64,000 bases of DNA, taken from assembly GCA_036971715.1 (NCBI GenBank), contig JAVHJL010000010.1:124001-188000 (forward strand), given 5' to 3'. A program made the translations under genes and the position numbers. A model generated the notes under the pieces. The model saw only the letters and a program-made list of their open reading frames with translations, had not been told where the DNA came from and searched no databases. Shown here in pieces: positions 22,297 to 34,102 of this stretch (positions within the stretch are counted from its first letter, which is position 1; each line of letters opens with the position of its first letter). Source of the stretch: Arthrobotrys musiformis (taxonomy: Eukaryota; Ascomycota; Orbiliomycetes; Orbiliales; Orbiliaceae).

Positions 22297-23903
22297 GATC
22301 ACACCTGGACAGCCACGGGCCGCCGTATCACATAGTACTAACTACTTAGTACCTAGCTATCTATCAACGGAAGGGACGTCGAAGCCGATCGGGGCGGTCG
22401 GTTTCTTGGGGAATTGGAAGCGGTCGGTTTCGCGGCGGTCGGTTTCGCGGCGCGTTGGCGTTGCGGTTGGAGTGGCCCGGGTCGATCAGGCTCGGGTCGA
22501 GGCATCCATGCTCCTCCCCCAAGGCTGGCTCTCGGTCTCGGTCTCGGTCTCGATGTGTTCTCTTGGATCCGGCCCTTCAGGAAGTACTTATGCAGGTACT
22601 TGTTACTATTTGTCGATGATCTATGTCGGTCGGGAAGGTTGCTTCGAGAGGCTGTCGATGGTTGTCGGGAACCGGATTCCAGGCTGGTGGGCAGGGCAAA
22701 TACGAGATGGTCGAGGAATGGATTCTATTTCCTCGATTTTTCAAATCAAATGCAAAGTACAAAGCACAAAGTACGGGGGTTGAACTTCAGGAAATAAGCG
22801 GAAGCAAAGCAGCAGCCCTTTTTCCTTTTCCTTTCCCTTTTCCCTTTCCCTGTTTCCTTTTTCCCTTTTTACTTTGTTGGTGGGTTTTTTTCTCACTTGT
22901 CGTTTCTTTTTATTTGACTTTGGTTTGGTTTGGCTATTTGACTAGCGCAAGCCTTCTTCCTGTCCCCTCAACATCGAGGCCCACTCGCTCCGCCTGTCTG
23001 AGGCGACTACTGCCCATCTACGGAATACAATACAATACATGAGATATAATCTGTGGGCTACAGGTTGGTGGCTGTCGACCGCTAAGAGGTGATGCCCCAG
23101 AAGTACTTTGTAAGTATCCGTAATCGCCCTGCCCGAGGGTCTACGTAAGTAACGTGAATGAGTGGTTGATTTGACCGTTGACAAACGGCGGTGGCTCAAC
23201 TCCACATGCCACCCTCACGATGCTGCCATCTCCCACGTTTCAGCGACATTTTCTAACCTTCTCGTGCGGTAAAATAGAACTTCGTGCCTGTTCTTGTGCT
23301 CCCAGATGGCCATGGCCATGCACACCAAAGCCAGGGATCTGGGTCCCGCCTGGTGGTGATCTTTCCTTTGTGGCCAAGACCGCCAGGGGAAAGAGAGAGC
23401 TGGATAAAAAATGGTAGGTCACAAAAAAAAAAAAAAAAAAAAAAAGTAAAACCGCTGGGTCCTCAACAAGGGTCAGGATTGATTGCCGATTGCATCGATT
23501 AGTCTGGCCAGATTCCGGCATGTCAGGTACTCCGTAATAGTCGGGTACTGACCACTGATGGTGCATCTGGCCGCGTAGTCAAGCTCTTGGCACCATACTC
23601 GTCCATACACAGTGCTGGTATCCTCAGGATTCAAAAGGCTGCATTCGTAGCCATATCATGATATCAAATGTATCTATAGATACCGAGAAATAATGGTGGA
23701 TATATAGGTAAGTATATATGGAATCTAGTACCTAGGATCCTAGGAGTACAAATAGCTTACAATCGTACTCTCTTCTCTACTGTATAAGGGTATCTAAATG
23801 GAACTCCTTAAGTAACTACCTAGCTGCTTCTAATAATACTCCCTTCCACTGTGGTATCGTTTCCAAAGGGAAGTCCCGCGTGTGTAGGTATATAGCTAGG
23901 TAG
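22297..23903. other. Kinase upstream region / MDR-gene 3' flank, low-complexity repeats
   Basis: Just upstream of the kinase are three copies of CGGTCGGTTTC (22395, 22421, 22436) and a GGTCTC run near 22533-22551. Further on are CCTTTTCCCTTTCC tracts (22820-22870) and A23 at 23423-23445. No gene is seen. TACCTA-type motifs occur at 23700-23900. Confidence 0.6.
23423..23445 (+). repeat. A23 homopolymer
   Basis: Unbroken run of 23 A in noncoding DNA. Confidence 0.9.
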
Positions 23904-25328
23904 CTATATCTTCGACCTCTCTTCCTCTTCTGGTACCGAAACGACAACTTTCCCCCACTGGTGTCCCGTAGCTAGTCAGTGGCCTTCTCTAAAGTTATAG
24001 TGAAAAGCAATTGAGGCAAATTTGAATACTCACAGTCTCTCTTTGTCCCAGGGCCTTCAAAGCCACTCCCACATTCTCAAGGCCATTGAATCTCTTGTCG
24101 TAAACTGTTGGTTTGAACTTCCCTTGCTCTATAAGATCGAAAATTCCTCGCCAGACCCCCTCGATCCTCTCCGGTTCGAATTTACTATATGCGCCCCAAT
24201 GGATCCCGACCAAACTATGACCCAGTTAAGAGAGTCAGTATGCAGCCCAAGTGAAATAGCTATAGCTAAGGAAATGGGGATTTTTCTTCATACCTAATGT
24301 TTTTTAGGAGCACTCTGTTCAGAGCTACCTTTTCGATGGTTCCAGCGGCAAATCCCACGACCAGAATCCTCCCATTCCAGTTGATACACTTCATACTCAA
24401 ATCAACCAGTCCGACAGGATCATAAACCACATCGACCCCGCGTCCCCCAGTAAGTTTTAACACTTCCTGTGTCCAAGATTTCTCGCGATAGATAATACCA
24501 TGGTCTGCACCAAATGACTTGCAAATCTTCAACTTGTCCTCGGATCCCGCAGTTGCAATAACCTTTGCACCTAAAGCTTTGGCCACCTGGATTGCGGCTA
24601 GCCCTACACCGCCGGCCCCAGCGTGCACGAGAACCCACTCCCCTTCCTTGAGGTTCGCTCTTACGGTCAGTGCCGCATATGATGTCGGAACTTTTGTTTT
24701 TATTAGCGCGGGACGCCGGATTTTATCGATTGAAATTCCAAATACCTGTAACGTAAAGACCGGCTGCATCCTCATAGCTCCAACCATCCGGTATCTTGTG
24801 CAATAGGTTCTCCGACGCACATATCTTGGTGGCGTAGGAGCCTTGAGAGGCCCCAAAAACCCGATCGCCAACTTTGTACTTGGGCGTCCCTTTCGAGGGA
24901 GTCTTCAGGACATAACCACTGAATTCACTACCCGATACCCAGGGCAGAGGGGGTTGATGCTTTAAATTTTCGGGATGGAATTAGTTGTGGTCCCCCTAAA
25001 AGTACCGACACGTTCTACGTACTTGATATTTCCCTTGAACCTGTAAAATGTCAAAGAAGTTTGTTGCCGAAGCCCGAATAGCTATGAGGTACTGGTCCTC
25101 CTTCGGAGATGGGTCCGGTAGTTGCACCGGAGAGAGTTTATCCACATTATCTGCGCTCTAGATTTGACCAATAAAACATTCAAAGCATTCAAAAGTGGTG
25201 TCAGCGAAATGTAGCCCCGAATCGAATCCCAGCTAAATTTAAACGCAGGCGGCCGCCACGCCGGTACCTGGCGTGACTATAGAACCAGAACACACCTCGA
25301 GATATTTTGAGACCTGGATCCCTCTCAT
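23904..25328 (-). CDS. NADPH:quinone-oxidoreductase-like MDR enzyme
   Basis: Six exons: 25328-25296, 25157-25023, 24959-24746, 24690-24294, 24214-24034, 23957-23904; 337 aa, typical for the family. The N-terminal GroES-like fold includes MRGIQVSKYLE, ATNFFDILQVQGKYQHQPP and WVSGSEFSGYV; YKVGDRVFG precedes the hinge. The Rossmann nucleotide site is HAGAGGVGLAAIQVAK (AxxGxxG type), as in zinc-independent quinone reductases, and GRGVDVVYDPVG follows. The structural and catalytic zinc Cys patterns of alcohol dehydrogenases are absent. It ends WGKVVVSVPEEE. Likely NADPH-dependent reduction of quinones or other enones; the substrate is not predictable. The extra C-terminal exon was placed by the conserved WGKVVV ending. 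It is divergent from the TM9 gene, with a 494-bp shared upstream region. Confidence 0.9.
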
Positions 25329-25822
25329 TGTATTGTATAGTGCTAGTTCGAAACGACGATATTGCAGCGCGATGGAATATAATACTCAGCCCAGCGTAAT
25401 GTAGAGACGTCGATTATCTACTTAAGTGATTGCAAGTGAGGACCCATTGTCCCATTTATATAAGTCAGTGCTCATTGCTATTGGCCTAGGGCCTCGGCCA
25501 TCGAAGGGATCGACTGTGGATTTTAAATTTAAGCCGAAGTGACGCCCTCGGAATATTCCACGCCAGCGCCGCACTTGATTTGTTAAATTGTGGAGCTGCA
25601 TACCAACGCTTGTTTTCTCTGTCACGTGGAATGTTTGGATCCAGCCGCTTCTCGGCCAGCCTTGGCCGGTTTACGAGTCAACCTAGGCCAGGCGGGATGC
25701 TTCTTCAACCCTGGATATAAGTACATAGTACCCACATGTGCGATCTACCGCAAGAGCCCCATCAGCGACCTGTCTATGCACACTAGGACCACTTTGTTCC
25801 AGGCGCGGTCGCACACAACCCA
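25329..25822. promoter_or_regulatory. Shared upstream region of MDR and TM9 genes
   Basis: 494 bp between divergent start codons, so both promoters and leaders must lie here. No conserved element is identified with confidence. Confidence 0.5.
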
Positions 25823-28263
25823 ATGAGATGCCAGTCGAGAATGGTATCCCCCGGCTTTCTACTCCTCGCGCTTGCAGCCGCGTCGCCTTTGCACGCCTTT
25901 TACATACCAGGTACATACATATACGCCCGTCGCACGGCAGACGCCCACCCACCTCTCCCGTCTGTATGAGCATTTACTAACACAACTTATATAGGTTGGT
26001 CGGAAAGGGGTTACGCCGACGGAGCTGTTATTCCTCTTCAATTGAATAAAATCACAAGCGATGCCACAGAGCTCCCTTACAGCTACTCGGAGCTGCCGTT
26101 CATATGCAAACCTAAGCGAGGCGCGAGGAACGTCGGTCTGAACCTCGGTGAGGTCCTACGGGGAGATCGGATAGTCGAGAGTGACTATGAGCTCGTCATG
26201 GGGAAGACAGAAGCATGTAAATTCCTTTGCGATGTCGAGATCGGAAGGGCTAGCCTTGTTGAAGCACAAAGGCTCATTAGGCACAACTACGTCGTTGAAT
26301 GGTTAGTCAAGCTCAACCTACCATAACCTATCATGGAGCTTAAAATGGCTTGACGAAATAGTGGGAGAGACTAACTGCTAACTAGATTCTGAAATTTAGG
26401 ATAGTTGATAACCTCCCCGGCGCAACATCGTTCAAATCTGCCGATAAAACGAAAAAGTTTTACCAGAACGGCTTCAAACTGGGGAATTTTGAAGACGACA
26501 AAGTTTACATCCACAATCATGTCACTCTAATTTTTCGATATCGAAAGAGCACCAAAACTCCGGACAAGAAGCTCATCGTTGGCTTTGAGGTCTACCCAAA
26601 GTCGTAAGTATTAGCTCGACATAGTGCGTTAAAACGACGGCTAAACATATTTCACACACTGAAGCATAGACGGCCCGAAGGGCAAATGCCCCTCATCCAT
26701 ATCTGATTCGGACCAACCACGGCTGGAGCTTACTCTTCCGTTGGAATCTACAGAGCCGAAATCCAGCTACGACCCGAACGCCAAACTGAGAATAACATAC
26801 ACTTACTCTGTTTATTGGGAGGAGGACGAAACTATAGGCTGGAACAACCGGTGGGATCTATACTTCGCCAACCAGGATCAGTCATCAAATATCCACGTCC
26901 TTGCGATTATCAATTCCCTCGTTATCGCTTTCCTGTTGAGCGGTATGGTCGGTGTTGTTTTGCTCCGGACGCTGAACAGAGATATCCAGAGTTACAATGC
27001 CAAGATCAGCGGTGAAGATGGTAAAAGGCTGAAGCGGCTTTCTATAGCATCTGTTGACGGCCTTGCCCAAAGGACGCATGACGGCGATGACGACGAGGAC
27101 CTGCTCGACGACACAACGGGCTGGAAGCTTGTCCATGGGGATGTGTTCCGTCCACCGGCATTTGGTGGCTTGTTGTCTCCGTTGGTTGGAAGCGGCGCCC
27201 AAATCCTCGTCACGGTGTTCTCGTTGCTCGTTTTTTCATTGATCGGTGTGCTTAACCCAAGCTACCGTGGAGGGTTTGTTAGCTTTGGGCTTTTCCTCTT
27301 TGTATTCGCCGGACTGTTCTCGGGTTACTTCTCGAGTAGGGTTTACAAGGCGTTCGGGGGAGAAAACTGGGCCAAAAACGCTATTCTAGTGAGTCATCAC
27401 TTTCACGAGGGTCGTTGATAGGAGAGGATACTAATCCATATCTCACAGACGGCGCTTCTTGTCCCAGGTCTCATTTTTTTATCCGTGCTCGTTCTAAATC
27501 TTTTTGTATGGGCACATGCATCCTCAAGCGCCATCCCATTTTCGACTTTGGTAGCATTGGTTTCCATGTGGTTACTTATATCCGTTCCCCTCGTTCTTCT
27601 CGGGGCTTGGGTTGGACATAAAAAACCGGCATACGAACAGCCTACCAAAACCACACAGATCCCACGACAAATACCACTACAACCATGGTATACGAAACTC
27701 TTGCCTAGCATACTGCTGGGAGGGATTGTGCCATTTGCTGTCATATTCATTGAACTTCTCTTCGTGTTCAAGAGCATATGGCAGGACAAAAGCGGGTACT
27801 ACTATATGTTCGGGTTCTTGGCTTTGATAATCGCCATACTATTGGTGACTATCATGGAAATCACGGTAGTAATGACTTATTTTCAACTCTGTGCAGAGGT
27901 AGGAACCCAACTAAAAGCGGTATGGTTACAAGAGCTAATTTCTGTTCCTTCAATAGAACTACCATTGGTGGTGGCACGCCTTCAGAATTGGAGCTGCCTC
28001 GTCCGTGTACATTTTCCTTTACTCTGTCTGGTATTACTTTACAAAACTGCACATCCAGGGACTGGTCAATAGTCTGCTATTTTTCGGCTATTCGTTGCTT
28101 GGCTCAGCAGTGTATGGTGTGTTAGGAGGGACCGTCGGGTTCCTCTCCGCCTACCTGTTCGTTAGAAGGATATATGGGTAAGTACTTAGCTTCTCTAGAC
28201 TGGTTCCTTCGCGGCTTTGAAACAGCTCATCTAACTTGAGATAGGGCTGTCAAAACGGACTAA
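25823..28263 (+). CDS. Transmembrane 9 superfamily protein (EMP70/TMN type)
   Basis: Seven exons: 25823-25910, 25995-26301, 26400-26603, 26665-27388, 27449-27898, 27957-28177, 28245-28263; 670 aa. A signal peptide (LLLALAAASPLHAFYIPG) precedes a lumenal domain with LPFICKP, GEVLRGDRI and SYSVYWEE-like family blocks. Nine hydrophobic segments follow, starting at AIINSLVIAFLLSGMVGVV. Family signatures near the end are NYHWWWHAFRIGAASS and GTVGFLSAYLFVRRIYG. It ends KTD, matching the KxD/E Golgi-retention signal of TM9 proteins that binds COPI. The role is endosome/Golgi membrane sorting and adhesion. A second in-frame Met at 25841 would give an equally good signal peptide. Intron 3 ends at GAAG|C, not at the TAG five bases later; only the first keeps the frame. 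Confidence 0.94.
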
Positions 28264-29003
28264 TTTTGTCCCTGGCCAAATACCGCTATAGTGTATTGAA
28301 TTTATACCCTCGGGGGGGAAAAAAGAACAATTGGTTTTATGGCAAGTATTGAAGAAGGTACTTTCCGACTTATGTCTACAGTTTTTTTTCTGTTTGTAAG
28401 GTTTCGGGGACGTGTTGGCTTGGGATTTGGCCAAGGAGCGGATTTCCCAAGCGAATGGTTGGATCCTGCATCTTTTTCATGGGCTAATTGCGACGGGAGT
28501 CAGACCAAAATATGCTTTCCCATTCGTTGAATTCAAGGTGGCCACCCCCACCCAAGAAATATTGGACTAGTGAAGGATATGAGGTTCTTCCATCAGTTCC
28601 CCGTATTCCTGCTTGGGTACCGGGTACCTAAGTGCCGAGGTACTTACTTTTAGTTGGCCAATGCATACCTTGTACATGTACCTTAGTTAGGACGGAGTAC
28701 TCGCTTGCTCGTTCTTGTAAATATCCAAACACCATCAGGCTCTGGTCGATGTGTCACAAAACGGTGCGTTTCCTGCATGTTGACGCATCCCAGGACGTGT
28801 CCCGCTCGTTGATATGATTCACACCAGGCCTTCTGGCCGAGAATATAAGGATCCCGTTCCCCCTCGTTCCGCTTGAAAGTCATTCCCGACATTTAATCGA
28901 AGCAAACGATCTTTCCTTCTCTCTAGACATTTACGATTCATTTCAGAGCAATCCATAACGCATTTGATCTCTAAATACAAAACCACTTTCACAAAAACTC
29001 GCT
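28264..29003. other. Intergenic region / microprotein promoter
   Basis: 740 bp with a GGTACC/GTACTTAC cluster at 28615-28655 and an AATATAAGG element at about 28842. The DNA before 29004 fits a promoter and a leader of about 100-150 nt. Confidence 0.5.
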
Positions 29004-29195
29004 ATGATTTCCATTTTCGAGGTGCCGCTAGCTGGCGACAGCCGTCAAGCCCCCAAGCCTTATATCCCAGAATGGGATGGCGATGAACCTCAGACCCTGA
29101 CCGGGGGGTATGATTCCTTCAGTCCAAGCTCTCACGATTGAACTTTCATCTGACCACTATGAAAAACAAATAGCGGTGTTATGACCGATCTCTAA
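29004..29195 (+). CDS. Spliced 41-residue microprotein, function unknown
   Basis: Exons 29004-29107 and 29174-29195. The 66-nt intron has a GTATGA donor, a CTGACC branch-like site and a TAG acceptor, and joins in phase 2 (GG|C). The product starts MISIFEVPLAGDSRQ, has the acidic centre IPEWDGDEPQT and ends GGGVMTDL. It has no signal peptide, TM segment or CaaX box. A TATA-like element lies about 155 bp upstream. The two exons join into an open frame that ends only a few codons after the junction. I do not recognise the family. A cytosolic regulatory microprotein, or the only coding part of a mostly noncoding transcript, are both possible. Confidence 0.5.
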
Positions 29196-30034
29196 AACCC
29201 TCGCAAACGAGCAGTGCACGAGAAATGTTCTTGTGGCAGAGCCGTCTCAACCACCTTTGTAACTATAAGAATCAGACCTGAACATAAGCTGTGAGACTGG
29301 CAGGCTGGGGCCAGAAGTACAACACACAACACGATCCGAATGCTGCCGTTTCTTGGCCTCCAGCTCAAAAGCGATATGCCAGAATGTACCGGTCCCTTAG
29401 CACCTCGCAAAAGGCTTTCGACACATACTCTCTCTTTATCGGTCTTCCTCCCACCCTTCTCTCTCTCTGTCTCTCTCTCCGCGTGTGTGTGCCCGCACGC
29501 GCGTTTGATTCCCAACTATTCTAGGCCTGTTCGAAAGGCATGGTATCCTTTCTGGGAAGGGGCAGGCGTATAGGAATTGGGCTGGCTTCACAGCACCCAA
29601 TAGACCTTTCTAGTTTCCTGCTATAGCATGTTACGGCGTACATGGTTTATCGTCTCTTGGATTATTTTACTTTTGTATTCTTTTGGTTGATTGAATTCTC
29701 CTTATCTCCTGTTATTGTTACATATTGCTTCAGTTGTGGTTTGGTTTGATATTTACTCTACTCCCATATTGTTGCTCCTAGATATTTGGAGCTAGCGAGG
29801 AACTGTCGTTTCTAGGTGTTACTGTCCTTTTTTCAAGATCTTTTCAAAAATTTATATTGGTTTCCCTCTATCACCCCCGATAAATCTATCATTTGCCTTA
29901 TTGTCAAATTTACAATGGGTATGATTCATTCCATATAGTTCCTTTTCATGCTAGTACGATATTTTGCCACTATGTCTTCTAGTTCCTTCTATTCGTTAGA
30001 ATTGAGCTGCATCTCAATTGCTCAGGCTGTAACC
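29196..30034. other. Intergenic region between microprotein and lipase
   Basis: 839 bp, T-rich on the plus strand, with a CTCTCT/GTGTGT run at 29458-29492. It holds the 3' UTRs of the two converging genes. No coding signal is seen. Confidence 0.6.
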
Positions 30035-31901
30035 CTACAACCCTTCTTCTGCGAGCATATCTTGAAATAGGAATAGTCAGCTTCTGAGTCTCTAGCTATA
30101 ATAGATGGGAGGGAATAGGATCTACCCGATAAAGCTAAATAAAAAGCGATTGCATTGAATCTTCAGAGATTGGTGGATAGTTAGTTTTTTTTCTCCCTCT
30201 TCTTTTTTTTGTAACAAAATGTGGTCGTTAGCGAGTGACGTACTTGTTCTGCTGCCCTAATATGCCCTTTATAATCCATTTTAGTCTATTGGTCCAGTTG
30301 ATGATGTCGAGATGCGAAGGTCCTATAAGTGTCCCTTTATAAACCCCTGTTTGTGTACATCATCAGAAATATGTTCAGGTCGAAGATGCAAGACGCACGA
30401 ATGGACTTGCTTATAAAAGCACCGAAGATAACTATACCATGTGATGCTGATTTGATAGAAACCAACCCATCATTGTCACCATCAACGCGCTGTATTATCC
30501 TATGTGATGTGCGGAATGGGGAAAGAAGCCCGGGGTATGCTAAAGCGCCATAGCTGAAATACTTGACCCCTTCTATATCAGGCGTCATCGGGTTGAATTT
30601 GTTTTGCATAAAATCTGTGGTTAGTTGCTGAAAGGCACTAAAATGTTTTTTTGCTATCGTCAATACTTTGCCATGGGGGACAATGGTAAATCTAGGGAAC
30701 AACCGACCCAGTTTCCAGACCCATTTTTTCAAGGACACGGTAGAGCTTTGGGAGTCGCTTTTCTGAGCCTCGGGGGTTAGATAAATATGGAACACTTGAT
30801 CTAGAATTGTAGACTCACCTCCGACGAATTGAATGACGTAGTCAGCAAAGGGGGATCCTACGTATACATAGTATTTTACGTCAGCGGCATATATATACAA
30901 CGAAACCTTCAGAAATAAAACAAAATAGATAAAGAAGCGAACATTACCTTGATGCGGAGAGCTTATAGTCGTCAAGCTCAGGACTTTGAACCCTGTGGGT
31001 TTTAGTTGAGAAATCATGAATCTTGCATCAATCCCACTTTGGTATTATATATACCCACGTTAAACCCCGTAGGAAAGCCGTAGTGTTGAAGCCATGAACT
31101 ATCTCACCCCTAGGATGACGTAGAACTCACTGGATTAGCGGGGCTGCGGACCCGGATTGATTCCCCCCAAACCCTCGAACTAAATTTATAAACTTACCAT
31201 ACTGTGTCTATCGACAGAGTGGGAATTAGTACGATTCCTCTTTGTTGTCCGTCGTTCCCGGTGAACATACCCGACGATATTCACCGATTGGCCTCCGGCT
31301 CTTTGCTCGATGCTGCGCGCGAGGGCCTCTGCCCTCCTTTCAATAGATGCGGAAGGGGGTACTACGCAAGACGACCCTTAGGACCAAAGGACAACTAAAA
31401 CATAATCGTGTTGAAGGTAGGTATGTATCACCCTCATACCTGCAGTGACTATGACCTTGCAATTGTTGGCTTGTAGGGCTTCATTAATGCCTCTCCAGTA
31501 TTGAAGGGGGGGTATGAATGACCACGGCAAAAGCTGCAGTGTGTCAAATCCTGGAGCCCGTCGCTATATTAGACGCCGTCGCAAATACATAAGTTGAGGG
31601 TATCACGGTAGATGCCAACCGAAGAGACCATGACTTAGGACAATTGGGTTCTTGGGTGTCTCTAACCAAGTGCATCATTCGAGGTTAGCCTATCTCCCAT
31701 ATAATATTCTACAGTTGGTGAACAAATGCTAGGCTTACTGTAATGAACCCGCAGTCTCATAAAATCATCTTCGATGACCCTTCCAAGGTCTGCAATCCTT
31801 GGGTCGTAACCCTGGCATATCCGTTTACTGGTGTGGAAACGGTGAAACCGAATGGAACTACGAGAAAGAGTAGAATATCTTCCTAGCCGGTTAAGTCGCA
31901 T
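30035..31901 (-). CDS. TGL2-like mitochondrial triacylglycerol lipase, 12 exons, apparent 2-nt frame loss at GHSM
   Basis: Exons: 31901-31739, 31661-31620, 31550-31440, 31361-31271, 31207-31198, 31036-30948, 30857-30819, 30762-30708, 30637-30438, 30346-30244, 30160-30126, 30060-30035; about 321 aa. A basic start (MRLNRLGRYSTLSRSS) suggests a mitochondrial presequence. Lipase blocks in order: NPIVLSHGLFGFDTL (oxyanion), QYWRGINEAL, SIERRAEALARSIEQ, the nucleophile elbow GHSM (Ser about 138), IDARFMISQLKP, LSLTTISSPHQGSPFADY, AFQQLTTDFM, VDGDNDGLVS (Asp), PSHLDIINWTNR (His), FNAIAFYL and the end DMLAEEGL. The catalytic triad is present. All junctions match family phases except exon 5 to 6: ATG|GTAAGT is in phase 0 while exon 6 needs phase 2, so two bases are missing. 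This is either a frameshift allele, a sequence error or an unusual junction. Confidence 0.85.
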
Positions 31902-32186
31902 GATGCCTACTAAGTACTTGACTAGGTACTTCAGTAGGCGGATATAGCTATTAAGTTTCGAATTTATCAGATTCGAGTGGTTTACGAGACAAGTGTTGAC
32001 CCTGGCTTCCCGAGGTGTGGTAAAGTTATACCACGACGGCACGGGGTCGCCCGTCCCGGTTTTGTTTACATGGCACCAACACAACGCGTGCGCTTCGCTT
32101 GATCTTGGTTTGGATGGACCCAGACAGCAGCCCTTTTTACCTTGCCATAAGTCCCCTCCTATCCTCTAGGACCCCCATTAGCAAAC

Positions 32187-34102
32187 ATGGATAAAGATAT
32201 CGCCACCGCTTCCAAATATCTCAATAATCTTCTCGCTGCAAGAGGGCTACTAAAAGGTGGCCACAAAATCGCTTTCGACAATCCGACGGAAGATGAAACC
32301 ACTCCAGCACGAATAATAAATCTTGTCCACGACCTGATACGGCGGCGGGATGTGAGTTTACACTCCTTCGCAAATCTGTGCAACTACCATGATTATATAT
32401 ATATGAATCTAACATGATAGCTGTAACTAGAGAGATGGCGAACAAAAGGAAACGCTTGCACTGGGGATGAAAACCCTTAAAGAAAGCGAGAACAAAGCAA
32501 ACGGCTCTGCGGTATGTCCCTGAAATTGGCGAAACCACAGTTTATGGTAAAGAATGCAGTTCTCACACATTCTAAAGGAGCGCTACAAATCCCGATGCGA
32601 AGAACTCGAACGACGTTGCGCAACTCTCCAAGGCCAGGAACGAGTCCTTCATTCGAACGTCCGCTCCGCCGAGATCACAGCGAAAGCCCTAAAAGACGAG
32701 ACAGCACGCCTGAAGACTATGGTACAACAGGTTCGAACACAGCATGCCAACGAAATCCGGAAGAGAGACAATCATATATCGAAGATGAAAGAAAGATTAC
32801 TCGAAAAATCTCGAGGCGGGAGAGGCAACAAGCAGCCGATTTCTTTTCCTGGTGTTACTTTGTCTGGAACTTCGTCAACTACGCACCTTGGAGGTTCAAT
32901 CGGGAGTGAAGGTTTAATAGCAGGGGGAACAGATGTAGCTCTAACGGACGATACAACGGCGATCCTCACAACCTTGTCACAAAACCTGGCTGATGAGAAC
33001 GACACTTTGGTATCGATGATTAGATCGACTGTAACAACGCTGAAAGCGATATCAGGAATGGACACAGAGGTGGACCAGGAAGCTGAACTTGAAGACGGAG
33101 AACGGAATGTTGTCGCCAACGATATATCATACGAGTCGCTCTCGAACGATGTGGATGAGGTACTTGAACATCTCAAGGAAATGTTAAACCAACCGAATTA
33201 TGTACCGTTGGAGGACCTAGATGTGCGGGATCGGGAAATCGACAGGCTTAGGTTGCAATTGCAGGGCACTTTAGAGGCTTGGAAAAACGCCATTGCTTTG
33301 GTGGACCTGGTGAACAAGCAGCCGGATAAAAATAACTCGAGAAAAATAAAGGCACTCGGAGATGTGGTTGAGAGAGAAAGGCGTGCGATCTTGGAGGAGC
33401 TTGATATCAATATTCAGACTACCCCTCCGATAGAAACGCACCTAGATCCCACCGCCGACCAAGCCAAAGACATGGATATATGGCAAGTGGAAGTCAAAGA
33501 GCAACTGAGTCGACCTAACAAAAATGTAACCTTCGAGATGGATGACGCTGAGCAAGTGGGTGAAGAAGTATCTGAGGAGAATCAAGAATATTTGCAAAAC
33601 GGATTTGCAGTGGATGCTGAAGAGGAAGAGGGAGAGGAAGGAGAAGGGGAGGAGGAGGGGGAGGGGGAAGAAGAGCACATTCCTGAAGAAGGGAGCTTAG
33701 AAGGAGGTGGGGAGGAAGGGGAGGAAGGGGAGGAAGAGGAAGAGGAAGAGGAAGAGGAACAACTGCCTAAAGATCAATCCTTTGATGAGTACCTTGTAGA
33801 AGAGGCATCGGGAGTGGACGAAGAAGAGGTAGTGGCCGAACAAATGGAGGAGCTTCCTGAGTTTGTTTCATTCTCCGTTGAAGATGATGACAGCTCAATG
33901 GAAATTATGTCTCCGATAAAACCTTCGATTTACGCCAAGGTATGTTTTGTCAAATTTTCACCCTTTGAATGGTATCCATGCCGCGTGGGACTAATTCTTG
34001 CCAAAGAAACGCCAACTATTCGAATCGACGTCACCGAGCTCTCACCCTACCAAGCGTACACGATTTATCGATACGCCCCCAAGGAGGGCGGGGCGAAAGT
34101 AA
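32187..34102 (+). CDS. tinC: TINC-like NIMA-interacting coiled-coil protein (ADIP domain)
   Basis: Exons 32187-32351, 32431-32511, 32578-33939 and 34007-34102 give 567 aa. The start, with SKYLNNLLAARGLLKGG then ARIINLVHDLIRRRDRDGEQ, matches the ADIP (afadin/alpha-actinin-binding) domain of fungal TINC. A coiled coil follows (RYKSRCEELERRCATLQGQ to about residue 180). A very acidic Glu-rich stretch lies at about 33610-33770. The basic tail RTRFIDTPPRRAGRK is only reached by the last splice. In Aspergillus nidulans TINC binds the mitotic kinase NIMA and localises to spindle pole bodies; the same role is inferred here. The start codon is 285 bp from the divergent lipase start. Confidence 0.85.

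Noticed and set aside
30337..31017. First reading of the lipase as a decayed pseudogene with a scrambled C-terminus
   Set aside because: The unbroken frame reads through introns. Splicing at 30437-30347 and after restores SHLDIINW and the normal end, so only the exon 5/6 junction remains defective.
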